Shown here piece after piece: positions 8,438-18,207 of a stretch of DNA of 64,000 bases; the first letter of the stretch is position 1; every line of letters starts with the position of its first letter. The stretch comes from Rhodobacter sp. 24-YEA-8 (GTDB taxonomy: Bacteria; Pseudomonadota; Alphaproteobacteria; Rhodobacterales; Rhodobacteraceae): NCBI RefSeq assembly GCF_900105075.1, contig NZ_FNSK01000002.1:485857-549856 (forward strand). The letters are read 5' to 3'. The translations under genes were made by a program, and so were the position numbers. Under the pieces are notes generated by a model. It saw only the letters and a list, made by a program, of their open reading frames with translations. It ran no database searches and had not been told where the DNA came from.

Positions 8438-10102
8438 TTACCGGGCGAGAGCTGCGCCACAGGAATAGCTGTCGAGAATGAGATCCGCCTGCGCGACCCC
8501 TATTCCCAGCAGATCAAGCAGGCTCTGCAGGAATTCGTCGATGCCGAGCAATGCGAGAAACTCTCCAAGGCTGTTCACAAGAGCGCCGAGAATACCGAGC
8601 AGCAGAGAAAGAGTAAGGTTGACCAGCCCGAGCAGAGGACACAACAGGAAGCCAAGCGGCCCGCCGCACTTGTTCACCTGGTCCTGCAGATCCTTTCTGA
8701 CGCTCTCAAGGAAGCTGGCAGTATCCCTGAGCAGGCCGGAAAGCGTCAGCGGATTTCTGACGGGAACCGGTTTGCCAAGCTCGCTCAGCCGGATTGCCAC
8801 CTGCTGCGTTCCGCCGCCGAGGCTGACCCTCTCCATATCCTTCGGGTCTACGCCAGCCCGGCTGTCCAGGAGGCCCACACGCAGGGCCAGTTCCGCAGGC
8901 GCAGTCTGGACCGAGAACACTGCCAGCTGGTCCGACGGCGCCTGAGCGCTGCAATTCAGACTGACCGGCACTGCCGTTGCCGTGGCAGCCGCAACATTCA
9001 GCGAGACCGTCAGGAGACCGGTTCCGCCGAAATCGAGCACATTTGCCAGGACCCGCGCGTCCACCTGCGCCACCGAAGCCTTTGGCGGCGGTGTGTCACC
9101 GACATAGCCAACGGCGATCACCGGCGGGCGGATCAGGCCAAGCGAGACCGAGATATTGACCAGTTTCCCAAGATTGACCGGCAGCTCGACACTCAGCCGC
9201 TGTTTCGGGTCTGCGGCCAGCCCGGCCATTGCCATCACAAGGTCAAAGACATTCAGTTTGATATCAGGAAGGATGTCACCAGCGTTCAGGCCCAGCAGGC
9301 CCGGAGACGCCCCTACGATCTGCCCGAGGGTCAAAGGCCCGGTCCCGACCTGGGTTGGATTAATGTCGATCTTCGCAAGCCCGCCGAGCGTCACCAGATG
9401 GTTCAGCAGGGCCAGGCGCCCGACCTGGAGATTGAGAACATCGTTGAAGCTGAACACATCAAGCCCGACCTCGGTTCCGGCAATCAGGCCGAGCAGGTTG
9501 TTCAGGCTGACTTTTGTGGTGGCGAGGCCCATATAGCCAAGCACTTCGGTATTCAGCCCGAGGCCCAATGGCCCCAGCACCCGCCCGAGGATTGCACGGT
9601 CCGTGTGCAAAGACAGGAGCCGGTTGCGCAATGTGAAAGCGACGACCCCGCGCTGCACCCCGATCGCCGCGCGTCTGATGACGATATTCTCGTCGCTTAA
9701 GATCGGTGACAACAGAAACGGGCGAAACCGTGAGGGCACAACAACCTGAACCGCGCTGGCAAATTCCGGCCGCGCCTGATTTGGCGCCCGCGTAAAGACG
9801 CCGCTGACCGGATCATAGCGTCCGATCCGGATATCGGCATCGGCAAGGGTGATCTGCCCGAATTTGTCATTGCGCAAAACAACCTCCCGCGCGGCCTGGC
9901 GGGTTGCCACCGGATCCGGGAGATAGCGCGACGCACTGAGTGCGGCGAGGTCAGCCTGAGACTGGGTAAACCTTTTCTGCGCGTTCAGAAGCGAAACATC
10001 GGTCGCAGCCCCACCGATGAGCATCAGGAGAGGCATCAGAAGGACAAAAAGAATCGAAATTGCGCCGGAGGCGTCTTTGAGAAACCGTTTCAGCGTAGTC
10101 AT
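8438..10102 (-). CDS. tadG: TadG-like pilus assembly protein
   Basis: A 554-residue protein that starts with a TadE/TadG-type transmembrane anchor: DASGAISILFVLLMPLLMLIGG (the Gly-Ala boundary resembles a prepilin cleavage site) followed by AATDVSLLNAQKRFTQSQADLAALSASR, the classical TadG N-terminal block. The rest is a long periplasmic domain rich in beta-prone repeats, ending with a hydrophobic stretch (about 490-535). TadG-type minor pilins act at the base or tip of Flp pili. The start at 10102 is preferred over a TTG four codons upstream; no clear ribosome site is seen. It follows the hybrid kinase gene after 133 bp that contain a perfect inverted repeat. Confidence 0.75.
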   Translation of the reverse strand: MTTLKRFLKDASGAISILFVLLMPLLMLIGGAATDVSLLNAQKRFTQSQADLAALSASRYLPDPVATRQAAREVVLRNDKFGQITLADADIRIGRYDPVSGVFTRAPNQARPEFASAVQVVVPSRFRPFLLSPILSDENIVIRRAAIGVQRGVVAFTLRNRLLSLHTDRAILGRVLGPLGLGLNTEVLGYMGLATTKVSLNNLLGLIAGTEVGLDVFSFNDVLNLQVGRLALLNHLVTLGGLAKIDINPTQVGTGPLTLGQIVGASPGLLGLNAGDILPDIKLNVFDLVMAMAGLAADPKQRLSVELPVNLGKLVNISVSLGLIRPPVIAVGYVGDTPPPKASVAQVDARVLANVLDFGGTGLLTVSLNVAAATATAVPVSLNCSAQAPSDQLAVFSVQTAPAELALRVGLLDSRAGVDPKDMERVSLGGGTQQVAIRLSELGKPVPVRNPLTLSGLLRDTASFLESVRKDLQDQVNKCGGPLGFLLCPLLGLVNLTLSLLLGILGALVNSLGEFLALLGIDEFLQSLLDLLGIGVAQADLILDSYSCGAALAR

Positions 10103-10143
10103 CGCGTAAACCAAGAAATCTACGCCCCCGAATGAGTACTAGT

Positions 10144-10170
10144 CTTAAGGTTGCAGAATGCAACCTTAAG
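10144..10170. repeat. Perfect 12-bp inverted repeat upstream of the TadG-like gene
   Basis: CTTAAGGTTGCA and TGCAACCTTAAG flank the three-base loop GAA, 42 bases before the TadG-like start. No T-run follows, so it is more likely an operator or an RNA stem setting expression between kinase and TadG than a terminator. Confidence 0.6.
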
Positions 10171-10235
10171 TTTGCATGTTCCTGGAAAAAGCTGCGTTTG
10201 CGGCTTTGCAATCGGCTGACCAGCCTGGGGTCAGG

Positions 10236-12725
10236 TCATATCCCCGCCCTGGCCACATCTCCGAAAAACTCATCGGCGAGGCTTTTGAGCTGGCCGAAGC
10301 TGAGAGGCTTCTCAAGCGCATAATTGGCGCCTGCCTCTTCCAGATCGCGGCATTCCGACCCAAGCGTCGAGGCGGTGATGCCAATGATCGGCATGGTCTT
10401 TTCGGTCTGCCGTATTTCGCGCACCAGCTCGCTTCCGATCAGGCCGGGCAGCAACTGGTCGACGACCACCATGTCGTATTTGTTTTCGCGGAACAGCTTC
10501 AGCCCGGCATCACCGCTTTCCGCCCAGTCAACCTGCCTGAACAGCTTGCGCAATCTGGTTACGGTGATTTCGCCGACCAGCTTGTTGTCCTCGACCAGAA
10601 GGACGCTGCGATCCTCGTAGAGCGGAGTGATGTCGTTCATCGATATTACCTTTTGCTCCGGCTGTACCAGTTGGCGCGCTATCCGGGCCGGATGTGTCAG
10701 AACAAACCGGCTGCCATTGCCGTCATCGTTAAGGGTCAGATCTCCGCCCATCAGGCGGATCGCTTTACGGGCGGTATAAAGCCCGAGACCGGGCCGTTCG
10801 TCAGGATTGTCCGCACTGGATTCAAAGGGCTCGAAAATCGTCTCACGCCGGTCGGGTTCAACCCCGATACCGTCATCCGCAACCTGCCAGGTGACGATAC
10901 GCTCGTCTTCGGTCCCCCTGGTCACGAAGGCGTCGATCATTACTTCCCGGCCGCGGGAGTGGATGATCGCATTATGGGCCAGTTTTGACAATGCGATGAA
11001 GACCCGGTTGTGATCGCTTTGCAAAAGGGTGTCGCTGTCCTTCCCGGCGGTGAAGGTCAGATTGATCCCATTGCTGACCGCAACCGTTGAGAAGATGTCG
11101 AGAACCTGCTGCGCCATCTCACGTATGGTAAAGCCGGTATTGGCGATATGGCCGGCGCCGGTACCACTGCCCGCCCGAAGATCATCAAGAATTGCGATGA
11201 TCCGGTCCAGGGTTCTTTCGTAACCCGCCCCGATATCCTCCCAGTCGGTGCCGGATTTGAGCTCTTCGCCCAGCATGGAGAGGATGGCGATCGGGGTGCG
11301 CAATTCATGCGAGGCGATGGAGAGCAGGCGCTCTTCGCGCAGGATCGCCTCCCCGAGCAGCTGTTCGTAACGGGCAAGCCGGTCGGAGAGATCTTTCTCG
11401 CGCTCCTGGCTGACCAGTGCAAGCCAGGCTTCGGGGGGAGATTTGCTCAGCACATGTGCTTCGAATGTCATGAGCCGGGGCGAGGTGTTCTTCTCGGGGT
11501 CTTTGCCGCCACGGGTCAGCTGGATCCTGACGGGTGGGGCCGGTCGCTTGCTGTCGCTGCGCAGCAACTGGACCAGGTCGATCAGGCCCGAGAAATCCGA
11601 ACCCGAAAAGGCCTCGTCGAACCGCACCAGTTCCCCATAGCCAAGGCTTTCGCCGCTGCCCCCTGCAAAGCGCAGCGTGCGGTCGTCAAGATTGACGCGG
11701 ACGATCCAGGACTGGGCCGCCTTGTGGAACTGCCGGGTGACAGCCACCGGAGGCAGGCCTGCATTGCCCACGGGATCATTGCCCCCGGCTGTTGGCTGGC
11801 CGATGCTGAAAAGGACCGCGATCAGCAGGACGAGAAACACGGATTGCAGAACCGGGCCTCCAACCGTTTGCGAGGCGTTGAAAGCCAGGGTTGCCGCCGT
11901 CAGAAGGATGCCGGCCCAGAGCAAGAGGGCAGGGCGGCGGAACAGGACCACACTTGCCAGCGTTGCGGTGAGAAGCACCGTCCCGACCCCTCCGACCTGA
12001 CCGTAAGGTGCGAGTTCGGGCAGCGCCATGACAAAGGCAAGCGCGGCAAGGGCGCTCAGAAAAGCCAGCACCACCATGAGTGGCGCCGGGCGGGTGTCGG
12101 AATCGGTTTCGCGCAGAACCTCCATCCCCTGCAGGGCCAGCGCCGCAGCGGTCAGCGCGTAAAGCGCGTCAACAAAGGCCCCCGACACCGAGGCGAGCCG
12201 TGGAAGTTCGCCGGCGATGAGCGGGCGCAAGGATGTGGCCAGCAGGAAGCAGCAGGCCAGAACCAGCGCTGTCGCTGTCAGATGCACCGGGTTGCGAAGC
12301 GCAAGGCTGAAACTGCTGAGGCGGCTTGGTATCAGCGGCCAGGCCGATCGGCTGATCAGAACTGCCCCGATGCCGGAAACCCAGAAGAATATGGCAGTGA
12401 GGGTATCGGCGGTGGAATAGGCCGATGCATTGGCGAAACCGAGCCATGGCACAAGCGGCATTCCCGGCAAAAGGATCAGGCCGATAAAGGATGCAAGGAT
12501 CGTCGGGACCCCGATCACCCGACCATGTCCCGCGAAAAGCCCGGCCAGAACAAAATGCACGATGGTTGACCAGACCATGACGCTGGTCAGCAACAGATCC
12601 GGGACCGCAAGCATGGGGCGCCCGCCCAATACAAGCTGGGCCCCAAGACATGGCGTCAGGACCAGGCAGAGTGCGGAGACCCAGCGGAATTTGTGGCGGC
12701 TGATTTGCGATGTCGAAATTGGCAT
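10236..12725 (-). CDS. Membrane hybrid sensor histidine kinase with C-terminal receiver
   Basis: An 829-residue inner-membrane hybrid kinase. About eight hydrophobic segments fill residues 15-320. A linker leads to a HisKA domain with SHELRTPIAILSM (His near residue 473), a HATPase domain (about 560-690, with NAIIHSRG, DDGIGVEPD and GLGLYTARKA) and a receiver (about 705-825) with VLLVEDNKLVGE, the phospho-acceptor region VVVDQLLPGL, GITAS and the Lys of EKPLS. It is inserted between tadC and the TadG-like gene in the same direction, so it probably senses a membrane or envelope cue for pilus control. A possible partner is the receiver-like protein two genes downstream. Confidence 0.9.
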   Translation of the reverse strand: MPISTSQISRHKFRWVSALCLVLTPCLGAQLVLGGRPMLAVPDLLLTSVMVWSTIVHFVLAGLFAGHGRVIGVPTILASFIGLILLPGMPLVPWLGFANASAYSTADTLTAIFFWVSGIGAVLISRSAWPLIPSRLSSFSLALRNPVHLTATALVLACCFLLATSLRPLIAGELPRLASVSGAFVDALYALTAAALALQGMEVLRETDSDTRPAPLMVVLAFLSALAALAFVMALPELAPYGQVGGVGTVLLTATLASVVLFRRPALLLWAGILLTAATLAFNASQTVGGPVLQSVFLVLLIAVLFSIGQPTAGGNDPVGNAGLPPVAVTRQFHKAAQSWIVRVNLDDRTLRFAGGSGESLGYGELVRFDEAFSGSDFSGLIDLVQLLRSDSKRPAPPVRIQLTRGGKDPEKNTSPRLMTFEAHVLSKSPPEAWLALVSQEREKDLSDRLARYEQLLGEAILREERLLSIASHELRTPIAILSMLGEELKSGTDWEDIGAGYERTLDRIIAILDDLRAGSGTGAGHIANTGFTIREMAQQVLDIFSTVAVSNGINLTFTAGKDSDTLLQSDHNRVFIALSKLAHNAIIHSRGREVMIDAFVTRGTEDERIVTWQVADDGIGVEPDRRETIFEPFESSADNPDERPGLGLYTARKAIRLMGGDLTLNDDGNGSRFVLTHPARIARQLVQPEQKVISMNDITPLYEDRSVLLVEDNKLVGEITVTRLRKLFRQVDWAESGDAGLKLFRENKYDMVVVDQLLPGLIGSELVREIRQTEKTMPIIGITASTLGSECRDLEEAGANYALEKPLSFGQLKSLADEFFGDVARAGI

Positions 12726-12749
12726 TTATGTCAGGGTCCGCAGTCCATG

Positions 12750-13613
12750 TCAGAATGAAGAGACGATCCGGTATATGGCCGGGGCAAGCAGCAGGATCAA
12801 AAGGGGTGGTACGGTAAACATCATCGTTCCGAGCGTCATCTTGGTCGGCAGCACATTGGCACGTTCTTCAATTTTTCGGACGCGCTGGTCGCGGAGATCT
12901 GCGCTGAACACGCGCAGGGTCTGGGCGACCGGCGTGCCCATGTTCGAGGATTGCAGAATGATATTGGCGAGCTGTCGCAGATCCTGATTGCCGGTCTCAT
13001 AGACCAGTTTCATCCAGGCTTCATGGCGGTCCGCCCCTGCGGCCAGTGCTTCGGTCAGGTTGACAAGCCCGGCGGACAGGTCCGGATGGACAGGGGCGAG
13101 TTCCTCTGCGACGCGCATAACCGCGACATCGGTGGATTGCCCTGCCTCGACACAGATAAGCATGAAATCCAGGGCATCCGGCAGCGCGATTTCGATCCGT
13201 TTCAGCCAGGCGTTTCGTCGTCTGTCAACGATCATTACGGGAATGAAATAGCCCAGCACCGCCATAATCAGCTGAAAGCCCAGTTGTGGCAGCGGATCCA
13301 GATCCTGCAACTGCGGCAGCACACGCAGCAGGATCACCGAAAGGATCAGGGCGACAATCGCGAAACCGACCTTGGCGTAAAGAAACCAGCGCATGGCTTT
13401 CGGATGACGAAAGCCTGCCTGGAACAACTGTCTGCGCAGTTCGGAATTGTCGGATTCCGCCTCGGACATGACAAGGGGCATATCCGGAACAGACTTCGCC
13501 GGTGCCGCAGGAGGGGTCGCGGGGGCACGCTGCAGCATCAGCAGGGCCATTGCGAACATCAGGGCGCAGCCGATGAAGCATCCCAACAGGATCCAGGAGC
13601 TGATAGCGATCAT
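12750..13613 (-). CDS. tadC: TadC inner-membrane platform protein of the Flp pilus
   Basis: A 287-residue type II secretion F-domain protein. It has N-terminal hydrophobic segments (about 1-27 and 75-130), a cytoplasmic core with LPDALDFMLICVEAGQSTDVAV (the typical TadB/TadC block), and a C-terminal membrane helix (about 262-285). It pairs with TadB to form the membrane platform on which CpaF acts. It follows tadB by 31 bases and precedes the hybrid kinase by 24, in one transcription unit. Confidence 0.93.
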   Translation of the reverse strand: MIAISSWILLGCFIGCALMFAMALLMLQRAPATPPAAPAKSVPDMPLVMSEAESDNSELRRQLFQAGFRHPKAMRWFLYAKVGFAIVALILSVILLRVLPQLQDLDPLPQLGFQLIMAVLGYFIPVMIVDRRRNAWLKRIEIALPDALDFMLICVEAGQSTDVAVMRVAEELAPVHPDLSAGLVNLTEALAAGADRHEAWMKLVYETGNQDLRQLANIILQSSNMGTPVAQTLRVFSADLRDQRVRKIEERANVLPTKMTLGTMMFTVPPLLILLLAPAIYRIVSSF

Positions 13614-13644
13614 TCGATGCCCTCTGTCATATCAGTCCCCCGCC

Positions 13645-14610
13645 TTATTCGATTTTCACGAGCCAGCGCATGAACATCATGTTCATGAACAACAGGCCGG
13701 CGACGACGCAGAGCATCGGAATGAAGAAGGGCTTGTCAGAGATCTCGGCGAAATAGTCAGGGTTGATCGCCAGCAGCATCACCGTGGCGCCGATCGGGAA
13801 GAAAGACAGAAAGCGCCCCGACCATTTTGCTTCGGCGGTAATCGAGCGTACCTTGCGCTGCAACTGTTGCCGGCCCCGCGCGATGGCGCAAAGACGTTCA
13901 AGCACTTCGGCCAGATTGCCACCTGTCGAGGATTGCAGGGCCACCGCGGCGGCCAGAAACCGCAGGCTCTGGTTTCTGCAGCGATCTGCCATTTCACGCA
14001 AAGCGCTCACCGGTTCCTGGCCATAACTGATCCGGCGCGAGGTCTCGCCAAATTCCTCGGCCAGCGGGCCGATCAGCTCCTGCCCGACGGCATGGAGCGC
14101 CGAGCTGACCGGCAGACCGACCCGGAGCGAGCGCACGATCATATCGAGTGCCTCGGGCACACCTTCCTCAATGCGGAGCAATCGCCTGGTGCTGCGCATC
14201 TTCATCCAGAAATACCATATGATCGCTGACAGCAGCAGCCCGGTCACCGCGCCGATCAGGATATTAATATCCAGAAGCGCATTGAACAAAATCATGACCA
14301 GTGTCGTTATGGTCAGCGTCAGCACCAGAGCAATACGCCGCATTTCGGCGGTGAAGGCCGCCATATTGAGGTCGTCCCATTTTCCGGGCAGCAGATGACG
14401 CCACCAGGATGGCGGCCCGTCGCGGCGCAGCGTCACCTGATCCGGGGAGGGCGCATCCCCGTCGGTCGCTGGCCGGCCTGAAAAGCGCGCGATGACGGCT
14501 TGCAGAAAGGCGCGGCGGTGCAGCACGCGGCTATAGCAAATTGCAACGACAATCAGGCCCAGCCCTGCTCCGACCAAAAGCGAAAAAATGAGAGCAAGGC
14601 TCATGGTCAC
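13645..14610 (-). CDS. tadB: TadB inner-membrane platform protein of the Flp pilus
   Basis: A 321-residue membrane protein with an N-terminal helix, two central helices (about 90-135) and two C-terminal helices (about 260-318) around a type II secretion F domain. The signature EEGVPEALDMIVRSLRVGLP and the block ALQSSTGGNLAEVLERL are characteristic of TadB. Its start overlaps the cpaF stop codon by four bases (ATGA), indicating coupled translation. It acts together with TadC and the CpaF ATPase in pilus polymerisation. Confidence 0.94.
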   Translation of the reverse strand: MTMSLALIFSLLVGAGLGLIVVAICYSRVLHRRAFLQAVIARFSGRPATDGDAPSPDQVTLRRDGPPSWWRHLLPGKWDDLNMAAFTAEMRRIALVLTLTITTLVMILFNALLDINILIGAVTGLLLSAIIWYFWMKMRSTRRLLRIEEGVPEALDMIVRSLRVGLPVSSALHAVGQELIGPLAEEFGETSRRISYGQEPVSALREMADRCRNQSLRFLAAAVALQSSTGGNLAEVLERLCAIARGRQQLQRKVRSITAEAKWSGRFLSFFPIGATVMLLAINPDYFAEISDKPFFIPMLCVVAGLLFMNMMFMRWLVKIE

Positions 14611-16004
14611 GCCCCGTAAAGGTCGGGAGGCAGGGTGATCCCCCAGCGGCGGAAGCGGTCGGACGAATCCGAGCGTACCCCGGTTGCGGCGAAATGCCCT
14701 TCGACACGGCCATCGGGGGTCACGCCGCTATGTTCGAAATAGAACAGTTCCTGCATGGTGAGGACATCACCTTCGCAGCCCGTCACTTCGGTGATCGAGG
14801 TCACTTTGCGGCTGCCATCCTGCAGACGGTTGACCTGCACGATCAGGTTGACCGCGCTGGCGACCTGGCGGCGCAAAGCCGCCAGCGGGATCTCGATCCC
14901 GGCCATGGCAACCATGTTTTCCAGCCGGCTGGTGGCGTCGCGCGCCGAATTGGCATGGATTGTCGTCATCGAACCGTCATGCCCGGTATTCATGGCCTGC
15001 AGCATATCGATCACCTCGTCGCCGCGGGTCTCGCCGACGATAATCCGGTCGGGGCGCATCCTGAGGGCGTTGCGCAGACAGTCCCGCTGGGTGACGGCGC
15101 CTTTGCCTTCGATATTGGGCGGGCGGCTTTCCATCCGGCCGACATGTTTTTGCTGAAGCTGCAATTCGGCGGTATCTTCGACCGTGATGATGCGCTCGCG
15201 CTTGCCGATATAGGCAGAAAGCGCATTCATCAGCGTCGTCTTGCCTGAGCCGGTCCCGCCCGAGATCACGATATTCAGCCGGCAGGCAACAGCGGCGCGC
15301 AGATAGATCGCCATCTTCTCGCTCATCGCGCCCAGAAAGGTCAGCTGTTCGAGGCTGAGCTTGTCTTTGCGGAATTTCCGGATGGAAACCAGCGTGCCAT
15401 CAAGCGCGATAGGGTAAATCACGGCATTGAGACGTGAGCCATCCTGAAGCCGGGCATCGACATAAGGGGTCGATTCGTCCAGCCGGCGCCCGACCATGCC
15501 GACGATCTTTTGCAGGATGCGGCGCAGATGGGCCTCGTCCTGGAATTGCACATCGGTCAGTTCAAGAAGCCCGCCCTGTTCGATGAAAACCTGCTCGGGT
15601 CCATTGATGAGAATATCAGAAACGGATTCTTCATTGAGCAGGATTTCCAGCGGCCCCAGCCCCATGACTTCATAATAAAGGTCATTGACCAGGCTGTCGC
15701 GGTCGGACCGGCTCACCGCAACACTTTGCGACGGGATGACCGCTTTCAGAACCGCGGCAATCTCGGCTTTGATATCGGCCTCCGAGGCCTGCACCAAAGC
15801 GGAAAGGTTAAGAACCTCCAGCAATTGCTGATGGGCCTGCTGCCGGATCTCGGTCAGCTTGCGCCGGCGCTGGCGTGCGGCCTGGTTCTCTGCCGAGGGG
15901 ACTTCTGCCGGCAGCGCGGCTTCTGGCTGAAAATGGCTGAGCGGGTTTTCCTGGGGAACCTCGTTTTGCTCTGCAAGTCTGCTGTCGCGAAATTTACGAA
16001 ACAT
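14607..16004 (-). CDS. cpaF: CpaF/TadA ATPase that powers Flp pilus assembly
   Basis: A 465-residue cytoplasmic secretion ATPase of the GspE/VirB11 superfamily. The variable N-terminus (1-80) is followed by the N-terminal domain with [20 protein letters not shown], Walker [18 protein letters not shown] near residue 250, the Asp-box region ITVEDTAEL, Walker B region [11 protein letters not shown], and the His-box block [18 protein letters not shown]. All catalytic motifs look intact. Its start overlaps the cpaE stop by one base and its stop overlaps tadB, so it sits in the core of the tad operon. Confidence 0.96.
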   Translation of the reverse strand: MFRKFRDSRLAEQNEVPQENPLSHFQPEAALPAEVPSAENQAARQRRRKLTEIRQQAHQQLLEVLNLSALVQASEADIKAEIAAVLKAVIPSQSVAVSRSDRDSLVNDLYYEVMGLGPLEILLNEESVSDILINGPEQVFIEQGGLLELTDVQFQDEAHLRRILQKIVGMVGRRLDESTPYVDARLQDGSRLNAVIYPIALDGTLVSIRKFRKDKLSLEQLTFLGAMSEKMAIYLRAAVACRLNIVISGGTGSGKTTLMNALSAYIGKRERIITVEDTAELQLQQKHVGRMESRPPNIEGKGAVTQRDCLRNALRMRPDRIIVGETRGDEVIDMLQAMNTGHDGSMTTIHANSARDATSRLENMVAMAGIEIPLAALRRQVASAVNLIVQVNRLQDGSRKVTSITEVTGCEGDVLTMQELFYFEHSGVTPDGRVEGHFAATGVRSDSSDRFRRWGITLPPDLYGA

Positions 16005-17335
16005 CAGCCAGCCTCCGTCGTGGACAGCTCTCGTGGCCCTGCCTTGGCAAGGATATCTGCGGCCAGGTCGCGGATCGCCAGTCTGAAGACATTCGCTGGC
16101 GCATGTGTGGCCAGAGGAATTCCGGCATTGCAGGCCATGGAAACCGGATCCCCTCCGTCGGGCAAGGTTTTGAACACGCCGAACTCATTGTCCTTTTCAA
16201 AACGGGCGAGAGAGTCTTCCCACAGCTGGGACCGCCGCAGCGGCGCGCGGTTGAGCAGGCAGCGGAATTTGCCTCCGGGCAGCCCCTCGGAGCGGATAAG
16301 ATCCTGCAGCTTCGCCAGGTTCTGCGCGGAACGGACATCGAGCAGGGCAGGGGCCAGGACGACCGAGGCCTGATCGAAGGCGGCGCCGCTCCAGTCCGGA
16401 AGCTGATGCGGCAGATCGACAATCACCAGATCCGCCTTATTGCGGGCGAGCCCGACAAGACGGCGCAAATGCGCGGCATTGATCCCGTCGACCGGCAGGA
16501 TCTCTCCAGGGTCCGAGAAAATGTGCAGGTTTGGGGCGGTGCTGCGCAGACACATGTCGAAAGCATCAGAGTCGAGCGCCTCGATGCCGCGATAGGCGTC
16601 AAGAATGCGCGTATTCGCCGTAAGGCCCGCATAGGTTGCGACATTGCCATATTGCAGATGCAGATCAATCAGGCAGACAGTGCGGTCTTGCTGCGCCTGC
16701 GCCAGTTCAGTGGCAAGATTGACGGCGATTGTCGTTGCGCCCGCGCCGCCGCAGACGGGGAGCACCATGATTGTCTTCAGCGCGTCAGGCAGATCGCGTC
16801 CGGGTGGCGGCACTATTATATCGGTCGGCGCGGGATCAGAAATCCTGGTCTTCCCCTTGCGCGAAAAGACCCTTCCCCAGAATCCTGAAGCCGGCGCAGG
16901 ACCGGCTGCGCTGTCTGGTCCGGGACCGGCTGTCCCGTCAGCGGGGGCGTCTTCTCCGTCAGCTGGGGCAGCGTCGGTGAAGGGGGGGCCGTAAAGGACT
17001 TTCACCCCTTTGCGCGCGGCATCCGGGATCTGCAATCGCGACTTCAGCGGCAGCAGGACCATTACTTCGCCCGTGTGCCGGCCTGCCTCTTCCACAAGTG
17101 CCTGCAAGAGCCGCGGCAGCGCCGTCTTACTGGCATTCGGGACCAGAACAACGGCGTCGAAGCGGTCTTCCCGATGAAGCTGCAGGTGGTCGAGTGCCTC
17201 GGACATGGACAGATCCGTGCGAACCGCACCGGGGGGAATGCGCGAAAACCAGGCTGCAAAAAGCATCACGGCGTCGACGCCATCGCAGATTGAGCAAAGG
17301 CGCGTTTCTTGTGTGGCCCGAAGTTTGCTCAGCAT
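16004..17335 (-). CDS. cpaE: CpaE/TadZ pilus localisation ATPase
   Basis: A 443-residue MinD/ParA-like protein. Residues 1-115 form a receiver-like N-terminal domain, a proline/glycine-rich linker follows (about 118-180), and the ATPase domain starts with VLPVCGGAGATTIAVNLA near residue 195, the deviant Walker A usual in CpaE. Further conserved parts are LIDLHLQYGNVATYAGL and DLVIVDLPHQLPDW. CpaE/TadZ places the pilus machinery at a pole. The gene overlaps the end of cpaB by seven bases. Confidence 0.93.
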   Translation of the reverse strand: MLSKLRATQETRLCSICDGVDAVMLFAAWFSRIPPGAVRTDLSMSEALDHLQLHREDRFDAVVLVPNASKTALPRLLQALVEEAGRHTGEVMVLLPLKSRLQIPDAARKGVKVLYGPPFTDAAPADGEDAPADGTAGPGPDSAAGPAPASGFWGRVFSRKGKTRISDPAPTDIIVPPPGRDLPDALKTIMVLPVCGGAGATTIAVNLATELAQAQQDRTVCLIDLHLQYGNVATYAGLTANTRILDAYRGIEALDSDAFDMCLRSTAPNLHIFSDPGEILPVDGINAAHLRRLVGLARNKADLVIVDLPHQLPDWSGAAFDQASVVLAPALLDVRSAQNLAKLQDLIRSEGLPGGKFRCLLNRAPLRRSQLWEDSLARFEKDNEFGVFKTLPDGGDPVSMACNAGIPLATHAPANVFRLAIRDLAADILAKAGPRELSTTEAG

Positions 17336-18207
17336 GGGACTTCTGCAATCGATCTGGAACCGCCTCTGATAACCGCGGTCGGACAGCGCTCCCGGGAAGA
17401 GTTCCCGCCGGTGATCTTGCCGAGTATGGATGAATCGCCTGTGTCCTGGTTGCCGGATGCGCGCACCGCCAGTGGCAGTTTCTCAAGGTCGGTCGGGCCA
17501 AACACCACGAAATCACCGTCAAGGCTGCGGCTGCCATCAGACAGGATGATGCTCATAAAGCCGCTCTGATGATTGGCCACGACACCGCGAATGGCGTCCG
17601 TGAATTCTCCTTCCAGCAACAGCTTGTCAGCAAGCGCTGACACGGCCCCGGCAGGCTGCCCGTTTGCGGGCGGTGTTCTGACGCGCAAACCGGTCGCGAT
17701 CAGTCTGGTCTCGGATTTTCCGGCACCGATATCCTGGGTCCAGACAATGTCGACACGGGTGCCGTTTGCAAGCTTGCCGCTGAAATCGGCCAGATTGCGC
17801 GGCGTAATGGCAAAAATCCTGCCGTTTCCAACCGGCAGCAGCACCCCTGCCGGCGTTGTGCCCGTTTTCGCAATGTCAGTATCGAATATCGCGTTCCCAG
17901 CTTTCAGCGCGCTCAGCGCCACAAAGCTTTCGCCCTCTGCGACCGCGGGCAGACCTTGCAGGATGTTGCCCGGCAGATAGCTGACCGGAATTTTTGCTGT
18001 AACAAGGCTTTCCGCAGTCAGCACGGTGCCAGGCGCGATGTCGCGCGCCGCCAAGGGTATCTCAACAGTATCACCGAAGGCGCGCAAGCTGCTGCGTGCC
18101 GAGGCGAGCTCGAGTTCCAGGGCCCTTGTATAATGAAAGGTGCCGAATGCCCCGCCGAGCGCCAGGACGATCCCGGAAGCGATCAGTGCGATTATTTTGA
18201 CGTGCAT
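17329..18207 (-). CDS. cpaB: CpaB/RcpC pilus assembly protein with SAF domain
   Basis: A 292-residue protein with an N-terminal membrane anchor (about 3-25) and a SAF domain: IPLAARDIAPGTVLTAESLV and AGNAIFDTDIAKTG. A second RcpC-type domain follows, with GRIFAITPRNLADFSGKLANG and RVDIVWTQ. CpaB acts in the periplasm with the secretin. The start at ATG 18207 is chosen over a TTG four codons upstream. It overlaps the end of the pilin-like gene by 16 bases. Its usual neighbours cpaC and cpaD are displaced to the plus strand 7-8 kb away. Confidence 0.9.
   Translation of the reverse strand: MHVKIIALIASGIVLALGGAFGTFHYTRALELELASARSSLRAFGDTVEIPLAARDIAPGTVLTAESLVTAKIPVSYLPGNILQGLPAVAEGESFVALSALKAGNAIFDTDIAKTGTTPAGVLLPVGNGRIFAITPRNLADFSGKLANGTRVDIVWTQDIGAGKSETRLIATGLRVRTPPANGQPAGAVSALADKLLLEGEFTDAIRGVVANHQSGFMSIILSDGSRSLDGDFVVFGPTDLEKLPLAVRASGNQDTGDSSILGKITGGNSSRERCPTAVIRGGSRSIAEVPC

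Noticed and set aside
8201..9700. 499-codon plus-strand open frame opposite the TadG-like gene
   Set aside because: Shadow frame; the minus strand has the TadE/G anchor and operon context.
11148..12569. 473-codon plus-strand open frame opposite the hybrid kinase
   Set aside because: Antisense to clear kinase domains, rich in Gln/Arg/Gly, no ribosome site or recognisable family.
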